Assembly: GCA_002284915.1 (NCBI GenBank)
Contig: CP015606.1
Coordinates: forward strand, 744,001-808,000
DNA from: Actinobacteria bacterium IMCC26077
GTDB taxonomy: Bacteria > Actinomycetota > Actinomycetes > Nanopelagicales > Nanopelagicaceae
Length of the DNA: 64,000 nt
Reading direction: 5' to 3'
Positions 1-7,436 of the stretch are shown piece by piece. The position numbers and the translations under genes are program-made. The notes beneath the pieces were generated by a model, which had not been told where the DNA came from, did no database searches, and was given only the letters and a program-made list of their open reading frames with translations. How positions within the stretch are numbered: position 1 is the first letter of the stretch; the number at the start of each line of letters is the position of its first letter.

Positions 1-2039
1 ACAATCAATCCAGGAAGCCTTCCATCGAGCATATCTTTGATGCGTGAATGTTGACGATCAGAGAATGCAAAAGATGCAAAAGAACGCGCATATTGCAGCT
101 GCATATCGCTGCCCTCTTTAGCTTGTTCCAGAAGTATCTCAACGCCATTGGCAACTTGTTCGCGAACTTTGTCGCGGTTCTCGTCGCAGGCGTAAAGTTC
201 AACGGCGGTTCCCAACTGCATAAGCGTCATTGATACAACAGATACATCCTTTTCAGAAGCGAGACCGGTCACCGCCATTGGTACATATTCACTTGCGCTG
301 AGTTCACCATCGCGGAGCATGTCCCATGTTGCTGACCAGCAGAGCGCACGAGTGAGCGGTTCTTCGACTCCAGAGAGATTCGCAATCAGCGTCTTCACCG
401 ATTTCGCATCGAATCGAATCTTTCCGTACGAGAGATCACCATCGTTGATCAGAAGAAGGTCTCCCTCTTTCTCTCCGATAAAGGCATCAATCGAAGTTTG
501 GCTTCCGATGACATCGAGTTCATGGCTCTTGCGGCGAACCAACTTCGCGCCTACCAAGTCGTAAATGCCAACTGACATTCGATGTGGTCGTAGCTCCTTG
601 GATCCAGCGGGCATCTTTGGTGGCTCCTGCTTCACTTCGAAGGCGGAGTATTTCCCGTCGGTAACGGCAAATTCTGGGCGCAACGTGTTGACGCCAGCGG
701 TGCAGAGCCAAGTGTCGACCCATGGTTTGAGATCGCGCCCACTCGTCGCTTCAAGTTCGACCAGTAAGTCTTTTAACGTGGTGTTCTTCCAGGCATGTTT
801 GGCAAAGTACTTCTTGAGCGCTGCTACAAAGTTTTGTTTACCTACGTGTGCGACGAGCTGTTGGAGTACTGATGCACCTTTGGCGTAGGTGATGCCATCG
901 AAGTTTGTGCGAACCGCTTCTAGGTCGTGCATATCAACGACGATTGGGTGGGTAGAAGAGAGCTGATCTTGACGGTATGCCCAGTTTTTTCGCTCGGCAT
1001 TGAATGTGGTCCATGAATTCTTGAATTTCGTCGCATCTGCAAGCGCGGTATATGAGGCCCACTCGGCAAAGGATTCGTTGAGCCAGAGATCATCCCACCA
1101 AGACATAGTTACTAGATCGCCAAACCACATATGCGCCATCTCGTGCAGAATCACATTTGCGCGCCAGTTGTAATTCTTGTCAGTAACCTTGCTGCGGAAT
1201 ACAAAATAATCTTCGGCGAAGGTCACACAGCCGGCATTCTCCATTGCACCTGCATTGAACTCTGCCACTGCCAATTGATCGTATTTATCGAATGGATAAG
1301 CGAGTCCAAATTCACGTTCGAAATATTCAAAACCTTGCTTGGTGATAAGGAAGATTTCGCTGGCATCAAGATGCTTAGCAAGTGACTTGCGGCAATAAAT
1401 GCCAAGTGGAACTTCCTTCTCGCCTTTGTAGACATCAAACTCTTTGTGGTACGGACCCGCGACCAGTGCCGTGATGTACGTCGACATCACAGGCGTCGTG
1501 GTGAACGCAGTTCGTTTTTTCTTCTCGGCGAGCGCTTCGGAGGTTGCCACTGGATTATTTGAGATGACCTCCCAGTGATCTGGTGTTATCGCGCTCAGCG
1601 TGAAAGTTGCTTTGAGGTCTGGTTGGTCGAAGCAGGCATACATTCTTCGCGCATCTGCGACTTCGAATTGGGTGTAGAGGTAGACCTCAGAATCTGCTGG
1701 GTCGACGAAGCGATGTAGTCCTTCGCCGCTGACGGAATAGATTGCTTCAAGGTCGACTATCAACGTGTTCTCGGCAGCGAGATTGGTCAGGTGGAGACTC
1801 TCGCCATCGAATGCCGAAGAATCTATAGCGACGCCGTTGAGAGTTGCGCTGTACAACGATTTACCCACAGCATCGATGAATGTGTCCGAGCCAGGTTTGC
1901 TGCTGCGAAACTTCACCGTGGTTTTGGCGCGGAAGGTCTCAGCTCCGGTCGTGAGGTCGAGGTCGACCTGATAACTCTCGACGGTGATGTGAGCAGAGCG
2001 AGCGAGGGCTTCTTCGCGAGTGAGATTGATTCCGGGCAC
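1..2039 (-). CDS. pepN: Aminopeptidase N, M1 family (C-terminus cut by window edge)
   Basis: This is a zinc-dependent cytosolic aminopeptidase that removes N-terminal residues from peptides. Reading leftward from GTG at 2039, the frame is open for 679 codons to the window edge; full M1 enzymes have about 850 residues, so roughly the last 170 are missing. The N-terminus (PGINLTREEALARSA) matches actinobacterial PepN. The exopeptidase motif GAMEN is at residues 264-268, the zinc motif HEMAH at 299-303, and the third ligand Glu lies in LNESFAEW near residue 322, giving the usual HEXXH-x18-E spacing. The GTG start is chosen because AAGGAG lies 7 nt upstream; an ATG five bases earlier is too close to that ribosome-binding site. 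It is divergent from trmB. Confidence 0.95.
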   Translation of the reverse strand, partial: MPGINLTREEALARSAHITVESYQVDLDLTTGAETFRAKTTVKFRSSKPGSDTFIDAVGKSLYSATLNGVAIDSSAFDGESLHLTNLAAENTLIVDLEAIYSVSGEGLHRFVDPADSEVYLYTQFEVADARRMYACFDQPDLKATFTLSAITPDHWEVISNNPVATSEALAEKKKRTAFTTTPVMSTYITALVAGPYHKEFDVYKGEKEVPLGIYCRKSLAKHLDASEIFLITKQGFEYFEREFGLAYPFDKYDQLAVAEFNAGAMENAGCVTFAEDYFVFRSKVTDKNYNWRANVILHEMAHMWFGDLVTMSWWDDLWLNESFAEWASYTALADATKFKNSWTTFNAERKNWAYRQDQLSSTHPIVVDMHDLEAVRTNFDGITYAKGASVLQQLVAHVGKQNFVAALKKYFAKHAWKNTTLKDLLVELEATSGRDLKPWVDTWLCTAGVNTLRPEFAVTDGKYSAFEVKQEPPKMPAGSKELRPHRMSVGIYDLVGAKLVRRKSHELDVIGSQTSIDAFIGEKEGDLLLINDGDLSYGKIRFDAKSVKTLIANLSGVEEPLTRALCWSATWDMLRDGELSASEYVPMAVTGLASEKDVSVVSMTLMQLGTAVELYACDENRDKVREQVANGVEILLEQAKEGSDMQLQYARSFASFAFSDRQHSRIKDMLDGRLPGLI

Positions 2040-2125
2040 GTCATGGCTCCTTATAAGGGGGTGAACGAGGCCACTATCCAACCACCAGAGTGAGAAATCT
2101 GTCCCATTGGTGGCACCCTTGCCCT

Positions 2126-2806
2126 ATGGAGCGCACCGAGAATTCAGGGCACCCCCATTCGATTCGAACCTACAAGTTACGAGGGGCGCGCATCACCCCT
2201 GCCCAGGAAGGTGCAATCGAGCGCTTAGGTGAGCGATTTATCCTCAAGGTGGATAACGGAGCAATTGATACGCGCTCTCTTTTTCCGAACGCCAAGAAGC
2301 GCGTGCTGGAGATTGGTAGCGGCATGGGCGAGGCCACTGCGCAAATGGCGCAAGCTGATCCCGATACCGGTGTCATCGCCATTGAGGTGCATAAGCCAGG
2401 AGTGGGTTCGCTGCTCTGGCGGATCGAGAAGATGGGGCTTCAGAATCTTCGTATCGTCCATGGTGATGTCAAAGAGCTGCTACCCGCCACATTCCTGGAT
2501 GAGAGTTTTGATGAGATAAGAATTTATTTCCCTGATCCGTGGCAGAAGCTGCGCCACCACAAGCGTCGACTTCTGCAAGGAGAATTCATTCCATTGCTTG
2601 CGAGGAAATTGGATTTCAATGGCAAGTTGCACATCGCGACTGATTGGCAACCATACGCCGAACGGATTGCGGGAGAGTTCGCGAAAGTACCTGAGTTTGT
2701 CGGCGGCAAGGTAGAGCGACCGACAAATCGACCACTAACTCGTTTTGAAGAGCAAGGGTTGAGCAAAGAACATCAAGTAACGGATTTCTTCTACTACAAG
2801 CGGTAG
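2126..2806 (+). CDS. trmB: tRNA (guanine-N7-)-methyltransferase
   Basis: TrmB makes 7-methylguanosine at position 46 of the tRNA variable loop, using S-adenosylmethionine. The 226-residue product has the SAM-binding motif VLEIGSGMGEA and the TrmB-diagnostic stretch IRIYFPDPWQKLRHHKRR, then a C-terminal TRFEEQG segment. I chose ATG 2126 over the in-frame ATG at 2090, because homology-like sequence begins only after 2126 and no ribosome-binding site precedes either codon. A CACCCT hexamer ends 6 nt before 2126, so a leaderless mRNA is possible. It is divergent from pepN and convergent with rpiB, whose stop codon is 4 nt away. Confidence 0.93.
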   Translation: MERTENSGHPHSIRTYKLRGARITPAQEGAIERLGERFILKVDNGAIDTRSLFPNAKKRVLEIGSGMGEATAQMAQADPDTGVIAIEVHKPGVGSLLWRIEKMGLQNLRIVHGDVKELLPATFLDESFDEIRIYFPDPWQKLRHHKRRLLQGEFIPLLARKLDFNGKLHIATDWQPYAERIAGEFAKVPEFVGGKVERPTNRPLTRFEEQGLSKEHQVTDFFYYKR

Positions 2807-2810
2807 CACC

Positions 2811-3275
2811 TTACAGCGGTGGAAGTTTCTTACTCTCTTCATATTCGCTAATCATGTCGATGCGACGTGTATGTCGATCTTCGTTCGAATAATCAGTGGC
2901 AAGGAAGGCGTCGACGATTTCGAGCGCCTCTTTCTCAGAGTGCATGCGCTCGCCAATTGAGAGGACATTGGCGTTGTTATGTTGCCGTGCCAGTTTTGCG
3001 ATCTCTGGTTTCCATGCCAGGGCTGCGCGGATTCCAGCTACTTTGTTTGCCGAAATTTGTTCGCCGTTTCCTGATCCACCGAGAACGATGCCGAGAGCTC
3101 CAGGTTCAGCTGCGACAGCCTCTGCTGCTCGGAGACAGAAGACGGGGTAATCATCGAGCGCTTCATATTCGAATGGACCATGGTCGACAACTTCATGGCC
3201 ATTGAGGTGAAGATGGCTGATGATGAGGGTCTTGTATGCGAATCCGGCGTGATCACTGGCGATATGGATTTTCAT
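2811..3275 (-). CDS. rpiB: Ribose-5-phosphate isomerase B
   Basis: RpiB interconverts ribose 5-phosphate and ribulose 5-phosphate in the non-oxidative pentose phosphate pathway. The 154-residue protein begins MKIHIASDHAGF, the phosphate/sugar-binding start of the LacA/RpiB family, and carries GGSGNGEQISANK. In that loop the mycobacterial enzyme uses Glu (GNGEQ) as general base where E. coli RpiB uses a Cys, so this is the actinobacterial subtype. HNNANVLSIGERM follows, as expected. There is no Shine-Dalgarno sequence (the start is preceded by CCCCCC). A GAGTAT hexamer ends 6 nt before the ATG, consistent with leaderless transcription. Confidence 0.95.
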   Translation of the reverse strand: MKIHIASDHAGFAYKTLIISHLHLNGHEVVDHGPFEYEALDDYPVFCLRAAEAVAAEPGALGIVLGGSGNGEQISANKVAGIRAALAWKPEIAKLARQHNNANVLSIGERMHSEKEALEIVDAFLATDYSNEDRHTRRIDMISEYEESKKLPPL

Positions 3276-3300
3276 GGGGGGATACTCTCAGAAAATCGAT

Positions 3301-3335
3301 GAGGCGCGGTGGATTTTCTGCTCCACGCGCGCCTC
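3301..3335 (-). terminator. Terminator-like hairpin after the secreted Met/Lys-rich gene
   Basis: A strong stem is formed by 3301-3313 and 3322-3335 (13 pairs, one bulged base, 8-nt loop). It lies 30 nt downstream of the stop of the minus-strand gene ending at 3365. On that strand it is followed by ATCGATTTTC, only a weak T-run. A smaller inverted repeat, ATTAGG/CCTAAT (3340-3345 and 3354-3359), precedes it. It probably separates that gene from rpiB. Confidence 0.6.
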
Positions 3336-3364
3336 ACCTATTAGGGGGTTCTACCTAATCGATG

Positions 3365-4096
3365 TTATGCAGCCTTCTTCGTAGTTGTCGTTGTGGTCTT
3401 AACCTGCTTTACGACTACTTTGCCTTTGCTCTTTGCGCTGGTTGCGCCAGTGCTTGCTGCAGGTGAAGCAGCTGGCTTCGGTGCGACGACTGCGCCCTTG
3501 CCCTTCTTGCCCATTGCACCAGGAGCTTTATGGATGCTTGCAACTTGAGCTGCGATTCGCTCAGCGAGTCCGGTCTTCTGTTGCGTAGCTTGTTCTGCCG
3601 TGAGTCGACCTGCTGCTACTGCAGCGTCAATGCGATCAGTTGCCTCTTTCACAAGAGCTGCAACGAGTGCATCTTTCTTCGCTCCTGCGATTGCAGCGAG
3701 CGTCTCGCCGGCCTGGAGTCGAGTTTGGATATCAGCCCATGCAAGTCCGACTGTGTCAGCGATCAACTTCTCGTGTGCGGCCTTTTGAGCTTCAGCTGCT
3801 GCTTTAGCGGCGGCTGGTGCGTTGACGAGCGCCTTGGAAATTGCGTCTGATTGAGCTTGGGTGATGGTTCCTGCTTTGACTAGATCTGCGAGAACTGCGG
3901 CGACGCCATCAATTCCACCGCGTGGTCCCATTCCGAAATCTCCATCGTTATCACCCATGGGGCCACCTTTGTGCATTCCACCTTTTGGTCCGCCCATTGG
4001 TCCACCCTGGATGTCCTTGGCGAAAGCGGTTGCGCCTGTGCCGAGGGTGAGAGCCGCTACTGCAGCTACTGCAGTGAGCTTGATGCTCTTCTTCAT
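3365..4096 (-). CDS. Secreted Gly/Met/Lys- and Ala-rich protein of unknown function
   Basis: No family is recognised with certainty. The 243-residue product starts at ATG 4096, with AAAGGAG 8-9 nt upstream; the longer frame to 4231 lacks such a site. MKKSIKLTAVAAVAALTLG is a clear Sec signal peptide with likely cleavage after AFA. The mature protein opens with a short Gly/Met/Lys/His-rich tract (GGPMGGPKGGMHKGGPMG). Next comes an Ala-rich, probably helical region with two related elements (AGTITQAQSDAI and AGRLTAEQATQ) that resemble short helical repeats of secreted bacterial proteins such as DUF2680. It ends in a low-complexity basic tail with six consecutive Thr. It is probably extracytoplasmic; binding of metal, polysaccharide or nucleic acid by the basic/Met-rich segments is only a guess. 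Confidence 0.75.
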   Translation of the reverse strand: MKKSIKLTAVAAVAALTLGTGATAFAKDIQGGPMGGPKGGMHKGGPMGDNDGDFGMGPRGGIDGVAAVLADLVKAGTITQAQSDAISKALVNAPAAAKAAAEAQKAAHEKLIADTVGLAWADIQTRLQAGETLAAIAGAKKDALVAALVKEATDRIDAAVAAGRLTAEQATQQKTGLAERIAAQVASIHKAPGAMGKKGKGAVVAPKPAASPAASTGATSAKSKGKVVVKQVKTTTTTTKKAA

Positions 4097-4217
4097 GTAG
4101 TACTCCTTTTGATCATCGTTCATCAGGGCCTCGCACCCTGCTGATACCCAGAAGGTTGCCCCTGCTCTCTGTGGAGAGTAGTCAGGAAGTCTTAGAGGCG
4201 TTTGTGAATATTGGGCG

Positions 4218-4236
4218 GATTCTTGCGACAAGAATC
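4218..4236. promoter_or_regulatory. Perfect inverted repeat, possible operator
   Basis: GATTCTTG-CGA-CAAGAATC is a perfect 8-bp inverted repeat with a 3-bp spacer. It sits in the 300-bp space between the divergent secreted-protein gene (start 4096) and the collagen-like gene (start 4397). No T-run follows and it is not at a gene end, so a protein-binding site is more likely than a terminator. The rest of 4097-4396 shows only a short CAGGG/CCCTG hairpin near 4120 and no clear consensus promoter. Confidence 0.45.
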
Positions 4237-4396
4237 AGAGGATTTTGTTGGGCTTTAGGGGGCGAAAGTCCTGATTTTGGGCGGTTTCTGACGGTTGCCT
4301 ATCCAATGCAAGGGGTTTTCACTGTCTCTTGGAACTCAGGTGGCTCTCAGTTTCACGGCCGAGATTTCCCATTGCACCTGGGTCGTGGAGGCCATC

Positions 4397-5575
4397 GTGA
4401 GCATTTCAACTTCCCCTGCAATCAATCCGGTAGGTCGGACTATCTCGTTGATGATTGTGATTTCGAGTGTGTTGGTTTTCGACACTAGTGCTTCATTTGC
4501 GACAAGCTCGAAGAACAAGACGATTAAATCAAATGTTGTGAAGAGTGCGAAACGAAGTAACGTGTCGACAGTTATTAATACCTTGTTAAATGGCATTGGC
4601 GCACCGAGTGCATCGATTGGGATCAACGGAGATTTCTATATCGATACGATCACAATGAATATTTATGGTCCGAAGAAAAAGAATGCGTGGCCAATTCCGA
4701 AAAGTTTGATCGGACCTCCGGGTGTAGCGGGAATACCTGGTAAGCAAGGAGCAAACGGAAAAGATGGGCGCGATGGCGTCAATGGCAAAGATGGAATCAA
4801 CGGAAAAGATGGTGAACGCGGCGCAGCAGGTGCTACGGGCGCACCGGGCGCATCCGGCGAAGGAGCAGGAGTTCCTGGCCCTGTAGGACCAGCTGGCCCT
4901 GCGGGACCGGCCGGTCCTACAGGTGCAACAGGCTCAGCAGGTGCATCTGGCGCTGCTGGCGCAACGGGAGCTCAAGGCGAAGTTGGTCCGCGTGGATTGC
5001 AAGGCATCCAAGGTATTCAAGGCGAGACCGGTCCAAGAGGTTTACAAGGTTTACAAGGAGACGTCGGTGCGACGGGAGCAGCAGGTGCTGCCGGCGCTCA
5101 AGGTATTCAAGGGATTCAGGGAGTAACCGGGGCAACAGGACCAGCCGGACCAGTGAAAGTGTTCTTGTCGGATCTTACGTTCGTTGGTTTGTTGAGCGGG
5201 AATCCCGGTACTACAAAAAATGCTGCCGATTTCGGTTCTTTAGTCACGGGGAAGAAGTACTTGTTGACTGCTTACGTTTACGCTATTTCAGATTTAACGA
5301 GCCTTCCACCGCTAAGCGTGAGTGTTTCGGCGGTTGGCGCGAGCGTTACTCCTGTAGTGAAATTTTCGACAACATACGGTCATACCTACCGAAGTTCAAC
5401 CGACAGGGAAGAGTCTGGTGTTTCGGTAGTAGCAACAATCAATGGCGCTTCACTGGTGGGCGCCGATTATCAATTGCGACTGGGCGTCACCTGTGGGACC
5501 AACACTTCGGGAGTTGGGTCTGGTTTGGATCTTGCCGGCTATTACCTCCTACAGGAGGTTAGTGAGATCAATTAG
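4397..5575 (+). CDS. Secreted collagen-like (Gly-X-Y repeat) protein
   Basis: The 392-residue product has a collagen-like triple-helix region. The start is taken as GTG 4397, because GGAGG (4387-4391) lies 5 nt upstream and translation from there gives a good signal peptide (basic n-region, TISLMIVISSVLVF core, cleavage after ASFA). The open frame extends back to 4295 without such signals. A spacer of about 80 residues is followed by 49 Gly-X-Y triplets (4712-5155) broken once by an extra Ala. The first block is charged (GKD, GRD, GER); the later blocks are Pro/Ala/Gln-rich (GPA, GIQ, GLQ). A C-terminal domain of about 140 residues, probably beta-rich, may serve as a trimerisation or binding head. 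It is likely surface-exposed or secreted; no sortase motif or membrane anchor is visible. Confidence 0.85.
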   Translation: MSISTSPAINPVGRTISLMIVISSVLVFDTSASFATSSKNKTIKSNVVKSAKRSNVSTVINTLLNGIGAPSASIGINGDFYIDTITMNIYGPKKKNAWPIPKSLIGPPGVAGIPGKQGANGKDGRDGVNGKDGINGKDGERGAAGATGAPGASGEGAGVPGPVGPAGPAGPAGPTGATGSAGASGAAGATGAQGEVGPRGLQGIQGIQGETGPRGLQGLQGDVGATGAAGAAGAQGIQGIQGVTGATGPAGPVKVFLSDLTFVGLLSGNPGTTKNAADFGSLVTGKKYLLTAYVYAISDLTSLPPLSVSVSAVGASVTPVVKFSTTYGHTYRSSTDREESGVSVVATINGASLVGADYQLRLGVTCGTNTSGVGSGLDLAGYYLLQEVSEIN

Positions 5576-5655
5576 AAAGTTGGGTTCAAGAGTTTCTGAA
5601 TCAAAAACAGGTAATGTCTGGACTCTGAGACACTCGAGGCGAGGAGGGCGGTTGG

Positions 5656-6345
5656 ATGAGCGGCGAACAGCACCGACCTTCAAACGAAGACAAAGCGCAC
5701 GCCGACCTTGAGTACTTTGCGAAGTTATATAGCGCTCACGATGAGTCTGGCGAACCCCAACAAACCAAGATAGATAAATTGCGTGATGGTCTGTTGGTGA
5801 AGCTGTATAAGAAATATGGAAGAGTTCCGCTCAATCAATCGAAAGTTTTAGATGTTGGTTGTGGCTATGGCTGGCTGCTCGATTATTTTGATGGCGCAGA
5901 AAAGCTTGCGGGAGTAGATATCGCTCATCATGCTGTCGAAGTGGCGGCGAAGCGAAAACCGACTCGACACTTTAAGCAAGGGAACCTTGAACAACCTATT
6001 CCTTTCCAAGAGAGTTTCGATTTAGTGCTTGCCATTAATATCATCGAACATTTAGAGAAACCAGAAGCGGGAGTGCAATCGATTTCAGGGGCATGCCACA
6101 AGGGTTCGATTGTCTTGGTGCATATGCCAACAATTGCTAATGCCCTAACCAAGTGGGAGTACTCGAAGCTTTACGACTCAGATCCGACTCACATTTACCG
6201 ACCAAGCGGAAAAACTGTTCGGAAAATTTTCGAGGCAAATGGATTCAATACTCTTCGAGATAGTTACCTGCCCCACTATCCAGCGTGGGCAACAAAGATC
6301 TACCCGTTACATCCGGCATATCTAGCAGTTTTCGAGAGAAGATAA
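5656..6345 (+). CDS. Class I SAM-dependent methyltransferase
   Basis: The 229-residue protein has a Rossmann-type methyltransferase core. Motif I is VLDVGCGYGWLLDYF near residue 60, an acidic residue follows (GVDIAHHAVE), and motif IV-like FDLVLAINIIEHLEKP lies near 120. This is the Methyltransf_11/12 pattern seen in enzymes acting on small molecules, quinones or sugar chains; the substrate cannot be read from sequence. GAGGAGGG lies about 8 nt before the ATG. It sits 80 nt after the collagen-like gene on the same strand, so the two may be co-transcribed. Its base composition looks slightly more AT-rich than the following catabolic genes. Confidence 0.8.
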   Translation: MSGEQHRPSNEDKAHADLEYFAKLYSAHDESGEPQQTKIDKLRDGLLVKLYKKYGRVPLNQSKVLDVGCGYGWLLDYFDGAEKLAGVDIAHHAVEVAAKRKPTRHFKQGNLEQPIPFQESFDLVLAINIIEHLEKPEAGVQSISGACHKGSIVLVHMPTIANALTKWEYSKLYDSDPTHIYRPSGKTVRKIFEANGFNTLRDSYLPHYPAWATKIYPLHPAYLAVFERR

Positions 6346-6364
6346 CTAGTTAGGAGAGCGCAAC

Positions 6365-7426
6365 ATGACATCAGCACCAACGAAGATGCGAGTAGCAGCG
6401 GGACAACATCCCGATAACGATCGCGAGTATCTGGATTTCGCTCGCCAACTCGGCTGCCCCGGCGTCTCCTTCCAGACTCCGAAGATCAAAGGAACTGTGC
6501 GTTGGGAAGCGCAAGACATCATCGACTTCCTCAAGCCGGCGCGTGATCTAGGTCTGTATGTCGAATCGATTGAAAACGTTCCTAATCACTTCTTCGACAA
6601 AATCATGGTTGGAGTCGAGGGACGTGAAGAGCAGTTAGAGAATATGAAGCACACCATTCGCTCACTCGGCGAAGCAAAGGTGCCAATCCTTGGTATGCAC
6701 TGGATGCCGCAGATTGTGTGGCGAACCGACATGGGACACTACGGCCGAGGCGATTCATACGTCTCTGTCTACGACCACGCCATCGTCGAAGATCGCACCC
6801 GAGATAGCGAAATCTGGGTTGCTCGTCGCGATGAACAGAACCCTGACCTCAAAGACACTTTCACTCGCGGCTCGTTTGTACCGCTACCCATCAACACGCT
6901 GACACATGAGCAGATGTGGGCCAACTTCGAATGGTTCATTAAAGGAATCATCAAGACCTGCGAAGAGTCCAATGTCATCATCTCTTTCCACCCTGATGAT
7001 CCACCAGCGCAAGAACTTCACGGCATCGCACGAATCCTTACCAGCGTAGATAACCTCGAGCGTGCGATGAACATCGTCGATAGCCCTAACCTCAAACTCG
7101 AACTCTGCCTTGGCACCGTCTCAGAAATGGACGGCGCAAACTCGGTGATGGATGCGGTCAATCGATTCGCGCCTCGAAACAAGATCGCCTACATCCACCT
7201 ACGCGATGTACAGGGCACCTTCCCGAAGTTCCAAGAGTGCTTCCTCGGAGAAGGAAACTACTCAGCGCACGAGGTCATCAAGGCGCTCCACAAACACGGC
7301 TTCACCGGATCCATCCTCGACGACCACACGCCAAGCCTCACCGGTGATAGCGCCTACGGACACCGCGGCCGAGCACACGCCATTGGCTACATCCAAGCCC
7401 TTATCGAAGTGGTGACAGGTAAGTAA
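6365..7426 (+). CDS. Mannonate dehydratase-like sugar acid dehydratase (UxuA family)
   Basis: UxuA dehydrates D-mannonate to 2-keto-3-deoxygluconate in hexuronate breakdown, using a TIM barrel and Mn/Fe. The 353-residue product shows the family signature HPDDPP at about residue 209, IHLRDVQGTFPKFQE near 278 and a late acidic/His segment ILDDHTPSLTG near 318, all expected at the metal site. AGGAGAG precedes the ATG. The gene is followed after 10 nt by an M81/MlrC-like hydrolase gene, an unusual partner, and no other hexuronate genes are visible. The substrate may therefore be a different sugar acid, so I leave the symbol blank. Confidence 0.8.
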   Translation: MTSAPTKMRVAAGQHPDNDREYLDFARQLGCPGVSFQTPKIKGTVRWEAQDIIDFLKPARDLGLYVESIENVPNHFFDKIMVGVEGREEQLENMKHTIRSLGEAKVPILGMHWMPQIVWRTDMGHYGRGDSYVSVYDHAIVEDRTRDSEIWVARRDEQNPDLKDTFTRGSFVPLPINTLTHEQMWANFEWFIKGIIKTCEESNVIISFHPDDPPAQELHGIARILTSVDNLERAMNIVDSPNLKLELCLGTVSEMDGANSVMDAVNRFAPRNKIAYIHLRDVQGTFPKFQECFLGEGNYSAHEVIKALHKHGFTGSILDDHTPSLTGDSAYGHRGRAHAIGYIQALIEVVTGK

Positions 7427-7436
7427 AGTAGCAAAC

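Noticed and set aside
4295-4396. Earlier ATG for the collagen-like protein
   Set aside because: It lacks a ribosome-binding site and would bury the signal peptide behind about 34 extra residues; GTG 4397 has GGAGG and a normal signal peptide.
4712-5155. Short-period repeats that might be read as a CRISPR or satellite array
   Set aside because: The period is 9 nt and in frame, encoding Gly-X-Y triplets; there are no constant repeats with unique spacers.
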